Part shown: positions 22,858-35,404 of the stretch, piece by piece
Numbering within the stretch: the first letter of the stretch is position 1
Layout: every line of letters starts with the position of its first letter
Assembly (NCBI GenBank): GCA_021432635.1
Contig: MU270031.1
Coordinates: 64,118 to 128,117, forward strand
Length of the DNA stretch: 64,000 bases
DNA from: Thozetella sp. PMI_491
Lineage: Eukaryota; Ascomycota; Sordariomycetes; Chaetosphaeriales; Chaetosphaeriaceae
Direction: 5' to 3'
The notes under the pieces: model-generated
What the model was told of the DNA's origin: nothing
The model's database searches: none
The model's input: the letters and a program-made list of their open reading frames with translations, nothing else
Position numbers and translations under genes: made by a program

Positions 22858-23563
22858 GGCCACAGACCCGAGGGTGACGGGCCGGTCGTAGCCCCTCCGG
22901 TGGCTTCCAAACGTGTTGCATAAATTGGATAACCGGGCGTATAGAAGCTAGATCCACAGGCCTACAGATTATGTATAAACCGCCGCGCCCTGCTCGTCCC
23001 TGCGGTTTGATATAGCCAGAGGCGTCCAGGGGTTGGTATCGTATAACTCTCTTGCTTGGTGGCATTCTTCAGCCTTCATGATCAGGGTTAGGGCAACTGG
23101 TAAGATTATTATTGGCTTTGTCTGAGCCGTTTCGATACGCCCCCCCCCTTGGTTCTAAGAGCCTGGCCCCATGGTCGTTATAGCGACTTGCAAAAGATTA
23201 CGGATTATGTTATACTATGCTGCTACACTATGTAACGCCCCGAGCGGAAGCGGGAAGGCGGGGCACGCGGGGCTCCTGCTCGGACACCCGCGGCTCACCG
23301 CACCCCGACGGCCGCGTGGAGTCCCGGCGACGCTGACGCAGAAGATGACTTCTCGACCGCTGGATTGAGCGAGCAAACTAGGAGATAAAACCCCGAGGAC
23401 TTCTCAATCCCATTTTAAATCACCAGGGCCCTATCCGCTCTCTCTGGTCTCGTCATCTTCAACCTTCTACGGCCGTCCTAGCCCCTCAGCTCAGAGAACC
23501 CCGCTTCTGCACCGTCCATTCCAAGCCACAGAGTTCCCCCTGAATCCCGGAAGAAGGAAGAAA
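22858..23563. other. Intergenic region before the phosphatase gene
   Basis: About 700 bases with no gene. It holds a telomere-like GGGTTAGGG at 23085-23093 and a GC-rich stretch near 23235-23345. The last 160 bases are a pyrimidine-rich leader. Confidence 0.5.
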
Positions 23564-24482
23564 ATGAAGGCGGAGAAGCTTCGCGTACTCGCCGAGAGCG
23601 ACGTGTCGGAACCTCTCCCGTCCGACCAGCTCATGGCGGCGCTGCAGGCGCCTCCGTTCGTCTACGTCCCCGGCACCTTCAATACGCGCGATCTAGGCCT
23701 GGTGCCGACCGCGTCCGGGACAGCGCCCGCTATCCGCCCGGGCTTCGCATACCGGTCTGGCGCGCTCACCGGGCTCCAGCCAGACGGAAAGGCGGTCCTG
23801 GCGGGCAAGCTGGGCGTCAAGAAGGTCTTCGACCTCCGCTCGATCGACGAGCACAAGAACCAGCCAGACCCAGAGATCGAAGGCATCGAAAATGTCTGGA
23901 AGACTTCGGCCGAGCTGGAGGCCGTCGTCGACCTCGCCGACTTTGTCGACGGAGAGGGTGAGAAGGGCTACGAGAAGATGTACCTGGAGGTGCTGCGCGA
24001 CTATCAAGACAACTTCCGGAGCGTGCTCGAGCATGTCCGCGACCAGCCCGAGGAGCCGTTCCTATTTCATTGCACTGGTGCGTAATCTGCTTCTCTGCCG
24101 CGAGAGCCATCCCTAAGTCCTCCAAGTGGGTGATGCAAGCTAATGTCGCCTAGCCGGGAGAGACCGCACTGGCGTGATGGCCGGGCTTCTCGCGACCCTA
24201 GCCGGCGCGTCGCTCGAAGACGTCACGCTAGACTTCCTCTTGTCCCGCGTGGGGACTGAGCCGGCGCGGGAGCAGCTCCTCGCCTTTGCGTTGCGCGGTA
24301 CTGGCGCTGCGAGCAAGGAAGCGCCTGGCTTCTATAACCTTGTCAGCCTGAAGCCCATGTACTGGGCTGCCTTCGCGGCCGCGGTAGATGCCCAGCATGG
24401 TGGGTTCGACGGCTACGTCACCCAGAGGCTGGGATTCTCGGATGCGGATCTGGCTACGATCAAGAAGAACCTCAAGCCCTGA
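23564..24482 (+). CDS. Tyrosine-phosphatase-like protein (Y_phosphatase3 family)
   Basis: Exons 23564-24077 and 24154-24482 give 280 residues; the GT-AG intron falls inside the active-site loop. The spliced loop HCTAGRDRTG has Cys170 and Arg176, the CX5R signature of protein-tyrosine-phosphatase-fold enzymes. Upstream, FNTRDLGLVPTASGTAP and RPGFAYRSGALTGL match the family of Listeria LipA and fungal Siw14-relative phosphatases that act on phosphotyrosine or on phosphoinositides and inositol pyrophosphates. Arg-Asp at 175-176 and the preceding FDLRS strand fit as well. No signal peptide or membrane segment is present, so it is probably cytosolic. The true substrate cannot be read from sequence. 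The start ATG follows a pyrimidine-rich leader and is the first in the frame. Confidence 0.85.
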
Positions 24483-25634
24483 GCGGGAGGGAGGCCTAAT
24501 TTCCTGAAGCGGGCAGTGCAGGCACCGGCGGCGGACTTGGTCCGAGGTGTTTAGAGCGTGGAGCGAATACATCACTAGAGCTATCATTCTCCTCGCGTGC
24601 TCGCCTTCCTCTCCTTCCGCCTCGGGGATCTCGATCCGGGGGTGGTCAGGCGAGTTAAGCGACTGCGCATAGAAACACTAGACGCAGATATTCCGATAGA
24701 CACCCCTCAGTATTCCAACATTTCCCGCAGAGCCAAGACAGAAATGACGTGAAGGTGTCAAGATTAGTTTGCGTCTCATCTGGAGAGGGCGGTATGGCGT
24801 CTCGTTGTCGTCATCTCTCGACTTGTCCGTATTCGATCATTTGTCTCACCAAGAGTGTCGCAAGCGAGCAAGTGAGGCGGCGAGCGAGAACGGACCAACC
24901 AAGTTGGAGGCTCACCCACCCACAGAGGAGACCCTCCATGAACATCTGGAACCATCTGGTAGGTTCGCAAGCCACAGCACAACAAGCCTGCAGCAGCGGG
25001 AGAGGAAGGAGGAAGGGGAGGGGAGAAATGTAGCGGCTTCAGCCTTTGTGACATCATCGCTCCAGCCACAAGTGGCACGAGCTCCCCGCCAAAACACCTC
25101 CTTATTCGTCCGCTGCCTAACCCCTGCAGGACCCCTAAATTCGCAGGGGGCCAATCACGACCCGGTTCCCCAGCGCCGATGACGCCGTAGATTGTAGGGG
25201 TCCTGCCAACCAAGTTTTGGAGGGGCTTGGGAAGAACGATGATGTTCGACCGCATGCCCGAGCCGCGCACACCCGCCTCGTATTGGCCAGAGCATGGTGT
25301 GTGGACTTCCCAGGCGGCCTGGCGGCCAACGAGCATACGCAGAATCGGCGAGAACGCTCCGGGGCGATCACCCGAATTTGATGTCATGGCGGGGGGAGGT
25401 TGAAACCAGCCTTCGATCACGACCTGGGATAGACCACCAGGGATGACGATATCCACCATCCCGGCCGAGTTGGAAAGGCTGGCAGGACTGGAGGAGAACT
25501 TGAAGATATAAACCTGGCCTGGCGACCAAGTTCCACGCATTTTTTTCCCCTCCATCTTCAGACATCAAAACCCCAAAGACAAAAGACACTTGATCCAACT
25601 AAAGCTACCAAACTCCATCATCACCATCATCAAA
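24483..25634. other. Intergenic region upstream of the 77-residue gene
   Basis: About 1.15 kb. A 259-codon open frame on the minus strand (24776-25555) looks accidental. Between 25120 and 25210 there are several CCCCT/AGGGG words like stress-response elements, two of them inside the arms of an inverted repeat (see separate entry). Confidence 0.5.
25126..25206. repeat. 12-base inverted repeat with STRE-like arms
   Basis: GCAGGACCCCTA at 25126-25137 is the exact reverse complement of TAGGGGTCCTGC at 25195-25206; the spacer is 57 bases. Each arm contains CCCCT/AGGGG, the core bound by Msn2-type stress factors. It lies about 430 bases upstream of the start at 25635. It may be a pair of binding sites or a hairpin. 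Confidence 0.75.
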
Positions 25635-25940
25635 ATGCACGGCCACCACCACCACACCACCACCACTACTACCACCCGCCGCCGCGGCCTCTTCCACCAT
25701 CGCGTCCAGCACCAGAAGCGCCATGCCACCCTAGGCGACAAGATCAGCGGCGCCCTGCTCAAGCTCAAGGGTACCCTCACCGGCCGACCCGGCGAGAAGG
25801 TAAGCAAGCGCACATCCCCACACAGCACCGCATGGTGCAGTGAGAAACAGAAACTAACTCAATGTCCCCAGGCTGCTGGCACCCGCCGCATGCACGGCAC
25901 AGACGGTCGCGGCTCGCACCGCCGCCGCCGCTTTTTCTAA
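25635..25940 (+). CDS. Conserved small basic protein, His/Thr-rich N-terminus (77 aa)
   Basis: Exons 25635-25799 and 25872-25940 give 77 residues; the intron starts GTAAGC, ends CCCCAG and joins TGRPGEK to AAGTRRMHGTDGRGS in frame. The protein begins MHGHHHH followed by a Thr run and RRRG, then LGDKISGALLKLKGTLTG, which can form one amphipathic helix, and ends RRRRFF. I remember similar short proteins in many ascomycetes with the same LKGTLTG and GTRRMHGTDGRG blocks, but not a function. It is highly basic and has no signal peptide or membrane segment. Stress-element-like words and an inverted repeat upstream suggest stress or developmental induction, which is inference. The conserved split of the last block across an intron supports it being a real gene. 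Confidence 0.75.
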   Translation: MHGHHHHTTTTTTTRRRGLFHHRVQHQKRHATLGDKISGALLKLKGTLTGRPGEKVSKRTSPHSTAWCSEKQKLTQCPQAAGTRRMHGTDGRGSHRRRRFF

Positions 25941-26803
25941 GCACCAGGCCCCCACCCCATAGGCTCAATTAGAGGAGCGTAAGAGAAGAAAGGCTCTGTC
26001 CAGCATTTGTACGATATTGTGGGAAGACTTGTACGATTAATATACCACGGAGGTGGAGGATGGGACAGAGGACAGAAGATACCCAAGAACAGAATGATGT
26101 GATGAGGAGACAGATAGAGATGCTGTCGTCTAGTATAATACAAGACCACATCTAAGCGATTACGAGTTCCTGATAACCACAATGCATTGGATAATTGCGT
26201 ATGCTCTGTGCAATGTTTCGTACCTGCTGACAGGTCAAGGATCGGAGAGGGTTATATTGATTAATGTGCGGACGACGGGCTATGGCAGGGAACTATACCC
26301 TCAGCTGATCAAAAGTGCCAACAACGCAGTGCTTAATGTCCTGATGCCTACTACTGCTCCATAACGCCGGCCCATTCCAGTCCAACTCGTCCTTGTTTGC
26401 AAGTATGGCAAACCATGGGCATCATCCTAAGGAAAGTCCAAAACCCCTTCTCGTCCTAGCCTGTCCGGGGTTCGCAGCCGCCGCCGCCTAAGAAAGTGCC
26501 GATAAAGTGTCGTTCTGCTTGCAAACAAAGCCTTCTCGGTGGTAACGCCAATCGTCAGCACCACAGGTGACGAGCCTTCGCAACGTTATGATTTTCCTCT
26601 CTTTCTCACGAGCGACCTCTTCTGCCAAGGAAGCTGCAGCACGTGGCGATTTCCTTCATCTCAGCCCGTCATCTGTCTGTACCGGCGCCTTGCTAAACCT
26701 TTTTTTTCTCCAGTCCGCGCGAGAATGACCGTATCGTTCGTCGTCGACAAGAGTGGTAAGGTAGGCATCGGCTAGGTGTCTCGTTTCCCGATCCCGAGTG
26801 TCT
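25941..26803. other. Intergenic region between convergent genes
   Basis: About 860 bases between the 3' ends of two genes. It is mildly AT-rich to 26250. I see no gene, RNA or repeat that I can support. Confidence 0.5.
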
Positions 26804-28061
26804 CTAGATTCTATTCTCGGGGTGGTTTAGGTCCTGATCCTCCGAGTCCTCCTCTCTGGGCGGCTGGTAGCTCGTCGCGCGTGGCTCTCCGTGGGTTTGT
26901 CCCAGGGGCGTGTAGCTGATGTTCTCCGCCATGGCCGTAGGCTGCTTCTGCTGCTCCGACAGGGAGCTCTTGACGATGGCAAAGGCCCAGTCGAAGCGCT
27001 CAGATGCATCCGTGGGCTCACATTCGCGCGGCGGTCTCTGGACGAGTGCCTGCACCTGGGGATAGTGCAGCTCCAGGAGTCGAAGGTCTTCCGTCATAAC
27101 CTCCATTTCCTCAGGCGTCGGCGCGATGCGGTGCTTACGTTTGCGCTCTGCGTCATCCTCGCCGTCACCAGGACTCGTAGCGGAGGCTCTTCCGGCGCTC
27201 TTTCCCTGGGAAGCATTAACGTGTCGGGCGCGGCGGACGTTCCTGGTAGGGCTCTTAGGGGACTCTGGGCTGGTTCGATGACGGTGTGCGCGGGGGGTGG
27301 ACTCGGCAACCGGAGACGAAGACAGAGGCGAGTCGACGGGAAGGTCTAGCACTTTTTCCGAGGCGAACGGGTCCGGGGCACTCGACGCGGTGGGATGCGC
27401 CGGTTGGTGCTGCTCCATCTGCGCAGAGGTTCCGGCTTGGTGATCCTCCTCGCCGCTCTGCGCAACGCCGGGCACTGGGAGGGCCTGTCCCTCGGTGGCG
27501 TGACCGGCCTCGGTGGTGGCTTCCGCCTTGGGCTCGTTGTGGCGGAAGGTGTTGGTGATGGCGCCCGATACTTTCCTGAAAAATGCCTTCGGCTTCTGCA
27601 GCCGAGAGGGCTTGGCGCCGGAACAAGATGACGGAAGGGACGGCTCCTGGTCGCGGCTTCCGCCGGTGGCTTCGAGGATATGGGCCGAGGTGGTGGAGGC
27701 GGCCGGAGTGGGTGTGGTGGCGGGGGCGGTGGCGGACAAAGGAAGAGAAAAGTTCCGGTAGATGGGAGGGCCGGAAACAGTGGGAGTGGTCGGGGCGGCC
27801 GGGGTGGTGGCGGCGCCGGCGCCGGAAGGGGGGAGGAGGCCGGAGGGAGCACGGGCCACCGGCATCTGGGCCGTCAGGGCCGCGTGGTACAGCCGGGTGC
27901 CCGCCGTGTCCCGGGGAGTGGGCCGGAACGGGGCATTCATCTCGGCCAGGCGCCGAGCCACGTACTCCTCCTTGGTCTCCTCGTCCAGATCTGAATTCCA
28001 CAAAAGTCAGAAGATCATCTCCATTCATGTTCATGGGAACTAGTGACTTACACGCCTCCAT
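26804..28061 (-). CDS. Unknown Ser/Pro/Ala-rich protein with 10-base first coding exon
   Basis: Minus-strand exons 28061-28052 and 27990-26804 give 398 residues. The large frame has no ATG near its upstream end; it becomes complete if a 10-base exon (ATG GAG GCG T) is spliced by GTAAGT to the CAG acceptor, giving MEAYLDEETKEEYVARRL. The protein starts with a short charged helix and PFRPTPRDTAGTRLYHAALT. A long Pro/Ser/Thr/Ala-rich linker follows, with a small basic block KPKAFFRKVSGAITNTF. A C-terminal helix comes at about 300-355 (TPEEMEVMTEDLRLLELHYP, SERFDWAFAIVKSSL). I do not recognise the family. No signal peptide, membrane segment or catalytic motif is visible. The helical C-terminal block is the part most likely to be conserved and to bind partners. 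Confidence 0.7.
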
Positions 28062-30535
28062 GGCTGGGGATAGCGGCCAGCTTAACCAGACACGGCCCGA
28101 CGTTGGGGAGCGATGGCGGAACGAGAGTGTCGTTCCGTGAGCTTGTTGTCTGGTCTGAGAGGAGAATGTTAGCACAAGAGTGAACAAGACCTGATCTTTC
28201 TTCCGGGATAGCTAGGAGTCATGGAGGAGGAGCAGCAAGGTGAGAGCCGTGAGGAACTAAGATGTATGACCTCCTCCTAAGGAACAAACAGGGTAAGAGT
28301 GTTATGGTGCAAGGAAAAATAGGATTGACATGGGAACTAAAGGTTAGACTCACTGGTGGTAGCTGGTTCTTCACAATTTTTAATTGTGAAGAGAATGTGG
28401 TGGTTGAGGAACAGAACAGCAAATAAGAGAAGACGACATGGTCGAGTGAAGCCACCAAAGATCGTGCCCTCGACGTCTCGGCGGGAGTCGCGGGCGTTGT
28501 GCGGTCTGTGCCCCTGAGAGCAAACACAAATTCATCATAGCACCCATCACTCGACACGCCCATCTCTCGCAGAGTCACTCTCATGTCCGCCGGCTATGTT
28601 GGGAGCAGTCAAAACGACGACGCGGATAGCATAGAGATGCTGGTATTAATTTCAAATACAGCTCCTCTCACTATTTTAAAAATGACGGACCGAAGGCAAG
28701 ACGTCATGGCGGCATGATTGCTTTATCTTATGAAGGAGCACGAGGGGTGGTGGCGATGCGGATTGACTTCAAGACACATCGAGCTTAAAGGTATGGCAAA
28801 CAGTTGTCCATCGATTCTTTCTCCCAGGTACCAAAAGTCTACAAGTGCCGTCCCAGAACACGTGCCTTTCTCTACGTACATACTTTCGGATGTCTTTATT
28901 ATCGGTGCTCAGCAGTGATTGAGCTGTTTGGTCAATGTGCTTTGGTCTATCGCTGTCTATGAATAGGTTTGTTTACCTAGATACCCCCCTATTTGTGTGG
29001 CACGGACCAATTCCCCCTATCCTAGCCATCGATCTCATCCACATACCTACCGAGGGTGCTCTAGATACTGGCACAGACGCTCTCGATCCCTTTGATTGCC
29101 TATGACTGGTTTGCATTGAAAGAAATGCACAGCCTGAAAGATCGAGACCTCGTCGTTTGCTATGCTGCTTCCGGCGTGGCGGAAGATGATGTGCACCCCT
29201 GCGAGCAGGCAGTAGAGACATGGACGCTCAACCAACAAAGAAGAATGAAAGTCGGCAGTGCAGCAGTCAGTCAGAATCTCTGATGAAGACGCATACGACA
29301 TATCGTGATACGAAATATTGTGCCCTGTGCATGACGAATCTTAGGAAAGATACGGCCCGGCAAACCGTTGGGGGGAGGATGCATCAGCTGGCCTGAGGCG
29401 AGGCCTGCAGGTCGCGTATAACATCTTGCTAGGACCCTCCTTCCTTCCTTGCATCCGCTGCAGCTCCAGGATTTCCGATCCGGGGTAAACTTGGCCAAAT
29501 GCGAGATACACTAAGGTAGCTGACTTATCTTAGTGCTTTAGCTCGTAGCCGACACCCGACGCGAAGCCGGCAAGGTTACTCGCGAGGAGCCGCGGCACAT
29601 TGTGAGGAGCGCAACGCAGGGTAGTCCGCGTGGCTGGTGCTTGAAGCCGCCATCGGTCTGGCGTATCATATAAAGTAGTCACCCACCGACGGGCTATCGG
29701 TCTCACTTCCCAGCCGATTGAGAAGCTTTTGGCGCGGCATGACAGAGACCGCGGAGTTATTGTATTAGAGACTGTGACTTAATTATTTGGGGGGGGCAAT
29801 GTAAAAGGGCCTTAAGTAAGCGCGGGCCACCACAAGCAACCACCAGCGATAACGTTACCCCACCATCTTGTAAATCCCTAGCCCATTATTGGCGAATCCG
29901 GGGAGTGCCGGAAGCCAGCAGGTGGCGGGGCCTCCGAACCACCGAAGCCGAGAGAAAAAAAAAAACTGGCCTTCGCGGCGTTTCAAGTGGTCGGTGGACA
30001 TCTTTCCTCGGCATCTTAGACCGCCTAGACCGCACTTTCCCAAGACCATCTCTGTAGCTCCCGGGCCGGTGATTGCTACTAAGGACAAAAACCCAGCTTC
30101 CCCCTTCGCCATTATCCCCCCTTACACTTTTCCGTCTCTTGCGTTGGTAATCGCTCGTCTTCGTTTGCCCGCCAGACCGAGTAAACAACCGCACGACGCA
30201 GCCCCTCTTCCCCCTGGTCCACATCGATACCCTGGTGAGAAACGTCGACGGACCACCCCTAGTCCCCCCAAGACTAGCTTATCGTGCCACGCCACGGGCT
30301 ACGAGAAACTCGCGCAATTGCACTTTCCGGGGTTCCATCCGGTCCTCTTTTGGGTCAGCGGAGCTCCGTCTGAATTACCTATCCGCCTCGCCTCCGCCTC
30401 GCCTCCCCAACTTTTCTCTCTTCTTTATCCGGCTTCGCCACCACTCCTCAAGGTAAGTAACATCCTCCGCGGCCCAATTGTATTCAACGACAAGCAAAAC
30501 GCTCACCGTTTCGGCGCTTGAAGAAAGATTCCGCC
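28062..30535. other. Long intergenic region before the ALA dehydratase gene
   Basis: About 2.5 kb between divergent start codons. It includes AT-rich patches around 28370-28400 and 28650-28690 and a GC-richer leader from 29880. A strong donor GTAAGT at 30453, with an AG near 30525, suggests an intron in the hemB 5' leader. The open frames 28219-28584 (minus) and 29889-30521 (plus) look accidental. Confidence 0.5.
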
Positions 30536-31773
<1,238 letters not shown>

Positions 31774-33787
31774 GCGCGGGTAAGGAAAATGGCATGGCAT
31801 GGACTTACGGCGTTATTGGGGAGGAGTCTGGGGGGTTTTTCGCACTAATGACGAACGATATTGTACACGATGGGGGAGGACGGCAGCTACAGTTAAAAGA
31901 ACCAAAAAGAGTCACTTGGGCATAGCTGGAGGGCCATGGCGGTGGTCCACAATCTAGATGTAGAGGACGGAGGGAGGGAGGGCCAAATAGGGAGGATGCA
32001 TCAGCATGTAGGCTGATCTTTTCATCACTCTCCATTGTGGAGAGAGGTCGGTCGGAATATAAAATAGGGCTATCGAGGAAGATCCCTCTAGCCTTGTGTG
32101 CAAGGCAATACTTGTCCTTTCGCATATAGCTATGCCGCTGTGTCGGGGAACGGCGACGATGTGCACCTGGTTCGTGCCGCCTCCCAGTCGGAGCAGGGTG
32201 GTGCCCGGCACACCGATAGCCCTGCTCGCACGTAAGGCACATCGTCGGCAGTCGGTCCGCGCTGGGCGGAGCACCCAAGCCTGTGGGAATAAGGATCGTG
32301 TGGACTGGGCAGGTGGCAGGCTTTTATTCCAAAACGAAAGTGGGCTTGCCGTCGTGGCAGGCTCTCGATCTGGAACATGAAACGGATCGAGAAAAGTGGT
32401 GGCGCTTCGACCCCATTGGCCCGGTGGCCTGGATGGCTCCAACGGCGCGCTACAAGCAGGCGCGACCCCTGCAGATCGGCTGTCTCGAGATCTCGTTCGG
32501 ACCCTCGAGCCTCAACCTCAAACCTCGAGAATCTGCCAGAGATCCGGTTCACCATCGGGTTCAAGTCTCGGCGTGCATAGTCCACGTCGATCTGTCTCCA
32601 TTGATCTGCCACTTCGGTGGCGGGGAGAACCCCGAAATGGGCCGAAATGGGCCCATCAGACAGATGGTCCTCCTGCCCATCACCGCCGTGGGCCTGGGAG
32701 AGCCGCCGCTTGGCACACGGGAGGGACACGAGGGCAACCTTAGTTGGACGCCAGGATGCCTCGGGCTCGCCCGGCACGCACCCGTGGCCGGCGCACCTAC
32801 CCACCCCTCCTCCTTGCTCTCTCGCGGCGGATGGACGGTGATCATGCCTGGGTTGTGCGATCGGACGGTGCAAGAAACCGCAGGGACCGCAGAAACTGAA
32901 CAAGCTGCACCTCGGGACCGCACGCCCACGCCAGAGCATGTTCATGCTCGGACATTTTGTGTATTCGTCCAACTGCTTGGGCGGGCGCAAAGCATGAGCG
33001 AGTGACTTCAGCCAAGGCCGGGTCGGTTTATCCACTCCTTTCCTTTCTTCCATTCAGTCTCAGTCTTCTTGGTTTGCTCTGGCCGGTATGCTCGTTTCCC
33101 GCTCCTCGACGCCATCAGCCAGAAGCACTCTCCTTCTCTTGCCTCCTCCCACTCCCTCCCTCTCCGCCTGTCACTGGTTCCACGTGCAGCGTATCAGCTC
33201 TTTGCCATCCTAGTCGTCGTTCCGCAATTACTCGGGCTGGCATCCCCGAGCCTGCTCTTCCTTTTCTGACATCTGAAACACGCCGTGTACCGCGACTCTC
33301 GCACAGTCCGGACGTGAGCCAGGCGGCGACCCGGGCGACAGCCTTACCTTTGCAGCCTCTCCTCCCATTGCTCAGCTGATCCCATCTCGCCCGGTCAACG
33401 CTGCCCGGGGGCACGTTGTGTTTTAGGGTGGATCTTGGCTGCGCTAACCGGCTGGTCGGAGGGAGCAGAGGCCAACCTGGTGCGTGGTGCTTTTCCGGGA
33501 CTGTAGTCCGCTGCCTTCGCACTCGAGTGTTTCTTGGATCTCCTTCCTGCCTCCCCGTCGTCCGGATATCCTTCTCCCATCTTCTGCTACTCGAACGCGG
33601 AGGGAGCACGCACTCAGAAGCCTCGGCCGAACCTAATCCTCCCTGCGGCCCTTCCTTCCACTCCCTTCTTCCCTTCCTCGCTTGCCTCTCCCATGACCTG
33701 CTTGCGGTGCTGTGCAGTGTCACACCCTCGTTGAAGTAGCAGCATTGCGTGTGGGAAACCCGACCAACCGCCACCCATTGCCGGACA
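31774..33787. other. Long intergenic region and leader before the acyltransferase gene
   Basis: About 2 kb. The middle (32130-33050) is GC-rich and shows long overlapping open frames on both strands, none with recognisable protein features; I treat them as chance. The last 700 bases are rich in C and T and probably form the promoter and leader of the gene at 33788. Confidence 0.5.
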
Positions 33788-35404
33788 ATGAATGGTCACG
33801 CTCCTTCGAAGCACTCTCTCAGCTATGAGGAGAGCACCGTGCTGCTGGACGAGAAGTCGCTGTCCGACGTCGACAGCGACGCTGGCCGGGCTGATGTCGA
33901 GTCGCGCTTCTCGCGTTCTGGACGGATATGGAAGTCAGCGGCGCAGGCGTGTGTGAGCAGCCTGCGGTCGGTGTCGTGGCGGGCCCTGGCGTTCCGGACC
34001 GGCTTCTTTCTCCTTCCCAGCTTCGTGCAGTCCCGCATCTCCCGCGATCCTAGGATACGCGGTGGCGGGGACCGCCTCGGCCCGACGGCATACCTCGACG
34101 GCATGCGCGGCCTGGCCGCCCTCTTCGTCTTCTTCTGCCACTACTTCTATACGTGCTTCATCATCGCTCAGAGCTACGGCTATGGCGAGCACAACTACCA
34201 CCTCCTCAAGCTCCCCTTCCTCCGGCTCTTTTACCAGGGTCCGCCCATGGTGTGTGTGTTCTTCGTCATCTCGGGCTACGCCTTGAGTCTGAAGCCACTC
34301 AAGCTCATCCGCGCGCGCAACTTCGAGGGCTTCGCCGCCACCATGACCTCCTTCACCTTCCGTCGGGGATTCCGCCTGTTTCTGCCCACCGCCGTCTCGA
34401 CTTTGATGATTATCTTCTTGCTGAGGATAGGGCTGTATGAGTGGACCCGCGAGTTTGCGTACGACAGCCGGTACATGAAGAACGTTCAGGAGACGCACTA
34501 CCAGCGCTTCGAGACCGCGGAGGAGCAGCTGCGGGACTGGGCTGGCGCTATGTTCAACTTTGTGCATATCTGGGGCTGGGAGAAGTACGGCGGCAGCACC
34601 GCCATCGACGTTCACCTGTGGACCATTCCCGTCGAATTCCGGAGCTCCATGATGCTTTTCGTCACGCTCATCGGCACGGCACGCCTGAAGACGTGGTTGC
34701 GGTTCACCTTCGTGGGGCTGATCATGTGGTTCACGTACCGGAGCGACAGGTGGGAGATGATGCTCTTCTATGCCGGCATGGTGCTCGCTGAGGTCGACCT
34801 CATCAGGGGCGCGCACACGAACCCAGCCACGACGGCCGCGCTGCCAGTCTTTGAGCAGCACGGCCACTCGTCGCTGTTGAGCCAGGAGCATCCGCCAGCC
34901 AGCCCGTCCCGCCGGGCTCGTGTCAAAAACTTTGGATGGATAGGCCTCAGCATCCTCGCGCTTTACTTCATGTCCCAGCCCGATCAGGGCGGGGAGGCCA
35001 CGCCGGGCTGGGTATTTCTCACCTCGCTCGTCCCGGAGTACTGGTCCGACAAGTACCGGTACTGGCAGTCCATCGGCTCTATCCTCTTCGTCCTGGCCGT
35101 CAGCCGGACGCCCGGGTGGCAGCGCTTCTTCAATACACCCCTAGTGCAGTACTTTGGCAAAATCAGCTATGCCATTTACCTAATGCACGGCCCCGTGATG
35201 CACACGGTGGGTTATGCCATCGAGCGGGCCGCGTGGGGCATCACGGGCATCCAGGGAGAGAACTACAACTGGGGGTTCATCTTGGCGAGTTTCTTCGTCG
35301 TGCCCATTGTCATTTGGGTCTCCGACATCTTCTGGCGGGCGGTGGATGCGCCGGTGGTGCGGTTCGCGAAGTGGTTCGAGGCAAGGTGCTCTATCTCGGA
35401 CTGA
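33788..35404 (+). CDS. Acyltransferase-3 family integral membrane protein
   Basis: A single exon encodes 538 residues from ATG at 33788 (an in-frame GTG 13 codons earlier is ignored). After a charged cytosolic N-terminus of about 100 residues comes TAYLDGMRGLAALFVFFCHYF, the first segment of the acyltransferase-3 (OatA/NodX-type) fold with its conserved Arg and His. The motifs PPMVCVFFVISGYALS, WTIPVEFRSSMMLF and FGKISYAIYLMHGPV follow in family order, with about ten membrane helices. Such proteins move acyl groups, often acetyl, across or at the membrane to sugars, lipids or secondary metabolites. No biosynthetic genes flank it, so the acceptor is unknown. It stands alone with about 2 kb upstream and 1.4 kb downstream free of genes. 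Confidence 0.9.
   Translation: MNGHAPSKHSLSYEESTVLLDEKSLSDVDSDAGRADVESRFSRSGRIWKSAAQACVSSLRSVSWRALAFRTGFFLLPSFVQSRISRDPRIRGGGDRLGPTAYLDGMRGLAALFVFFCHYFYTCFIIAQSYGYGEHNYHLLKLPFLRLFYQGPPMVCVFFVISGYALSLKPLKLIRARNFEGFAATMTSFTFRRGFRLFLPTAVSTLMIIFLLRIGLYEWTREFAYDSRYMKNVQETHYQRFETAEEQLRDWAGAMFNFVHIWGWEKYGGSTAIDVHLWTIPVEFRSSMMLFVTLIGTARLKTWLRFTFVGLIMWFTYRSDRWEMMLFYAGMVLAEVDLIRGAHTNPATTAALPVFEQHGHSSLLSQEHPPASPSRRARVKNFGWIGLSILALYFMSQPDQGGEATPGWVFLTSLVPEYWSDKYRYWQSIGSILFVLAVSRTPGWQRFFNTPLVQYFGKISYAIYLMHGPVMHTVGYAIERAAWGITGIQGENYNWGFILASFFVVPIVIWVSDIFWRAVDAPVVRFAKWFEARCSISD

Noticed and set aside
24776-25555. A 259-codon minus-strand open frame upstream of the 77-residue gene
   Set aside because: Composition is patchy, no family features, and it covers what looks like the promoter of the next gene.
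27255-28187. Long alternative-frame open frames over the 398-residue gene on both strands
   Set aside because: They share the GC-rich, repeat-like coding DNA; only one frame gives a complete spliced protein with ordered C-terminal helices.
32551-32575. GGGTTCAAGTC, like a tRNA B box with a pairable T-arm
   Set aside because: No matching acceptor stem, D-arm or anticodon arm upstream.
32130-33053. A 307-codon open frame on the minus strand and a 240-codon frame on the plus strand over the same GC-rich DNA
   Set aside because: Neither has recognisable domains, sensible start context or introns, and stop-free stretches on both strands are expected in GC-rich DNA.
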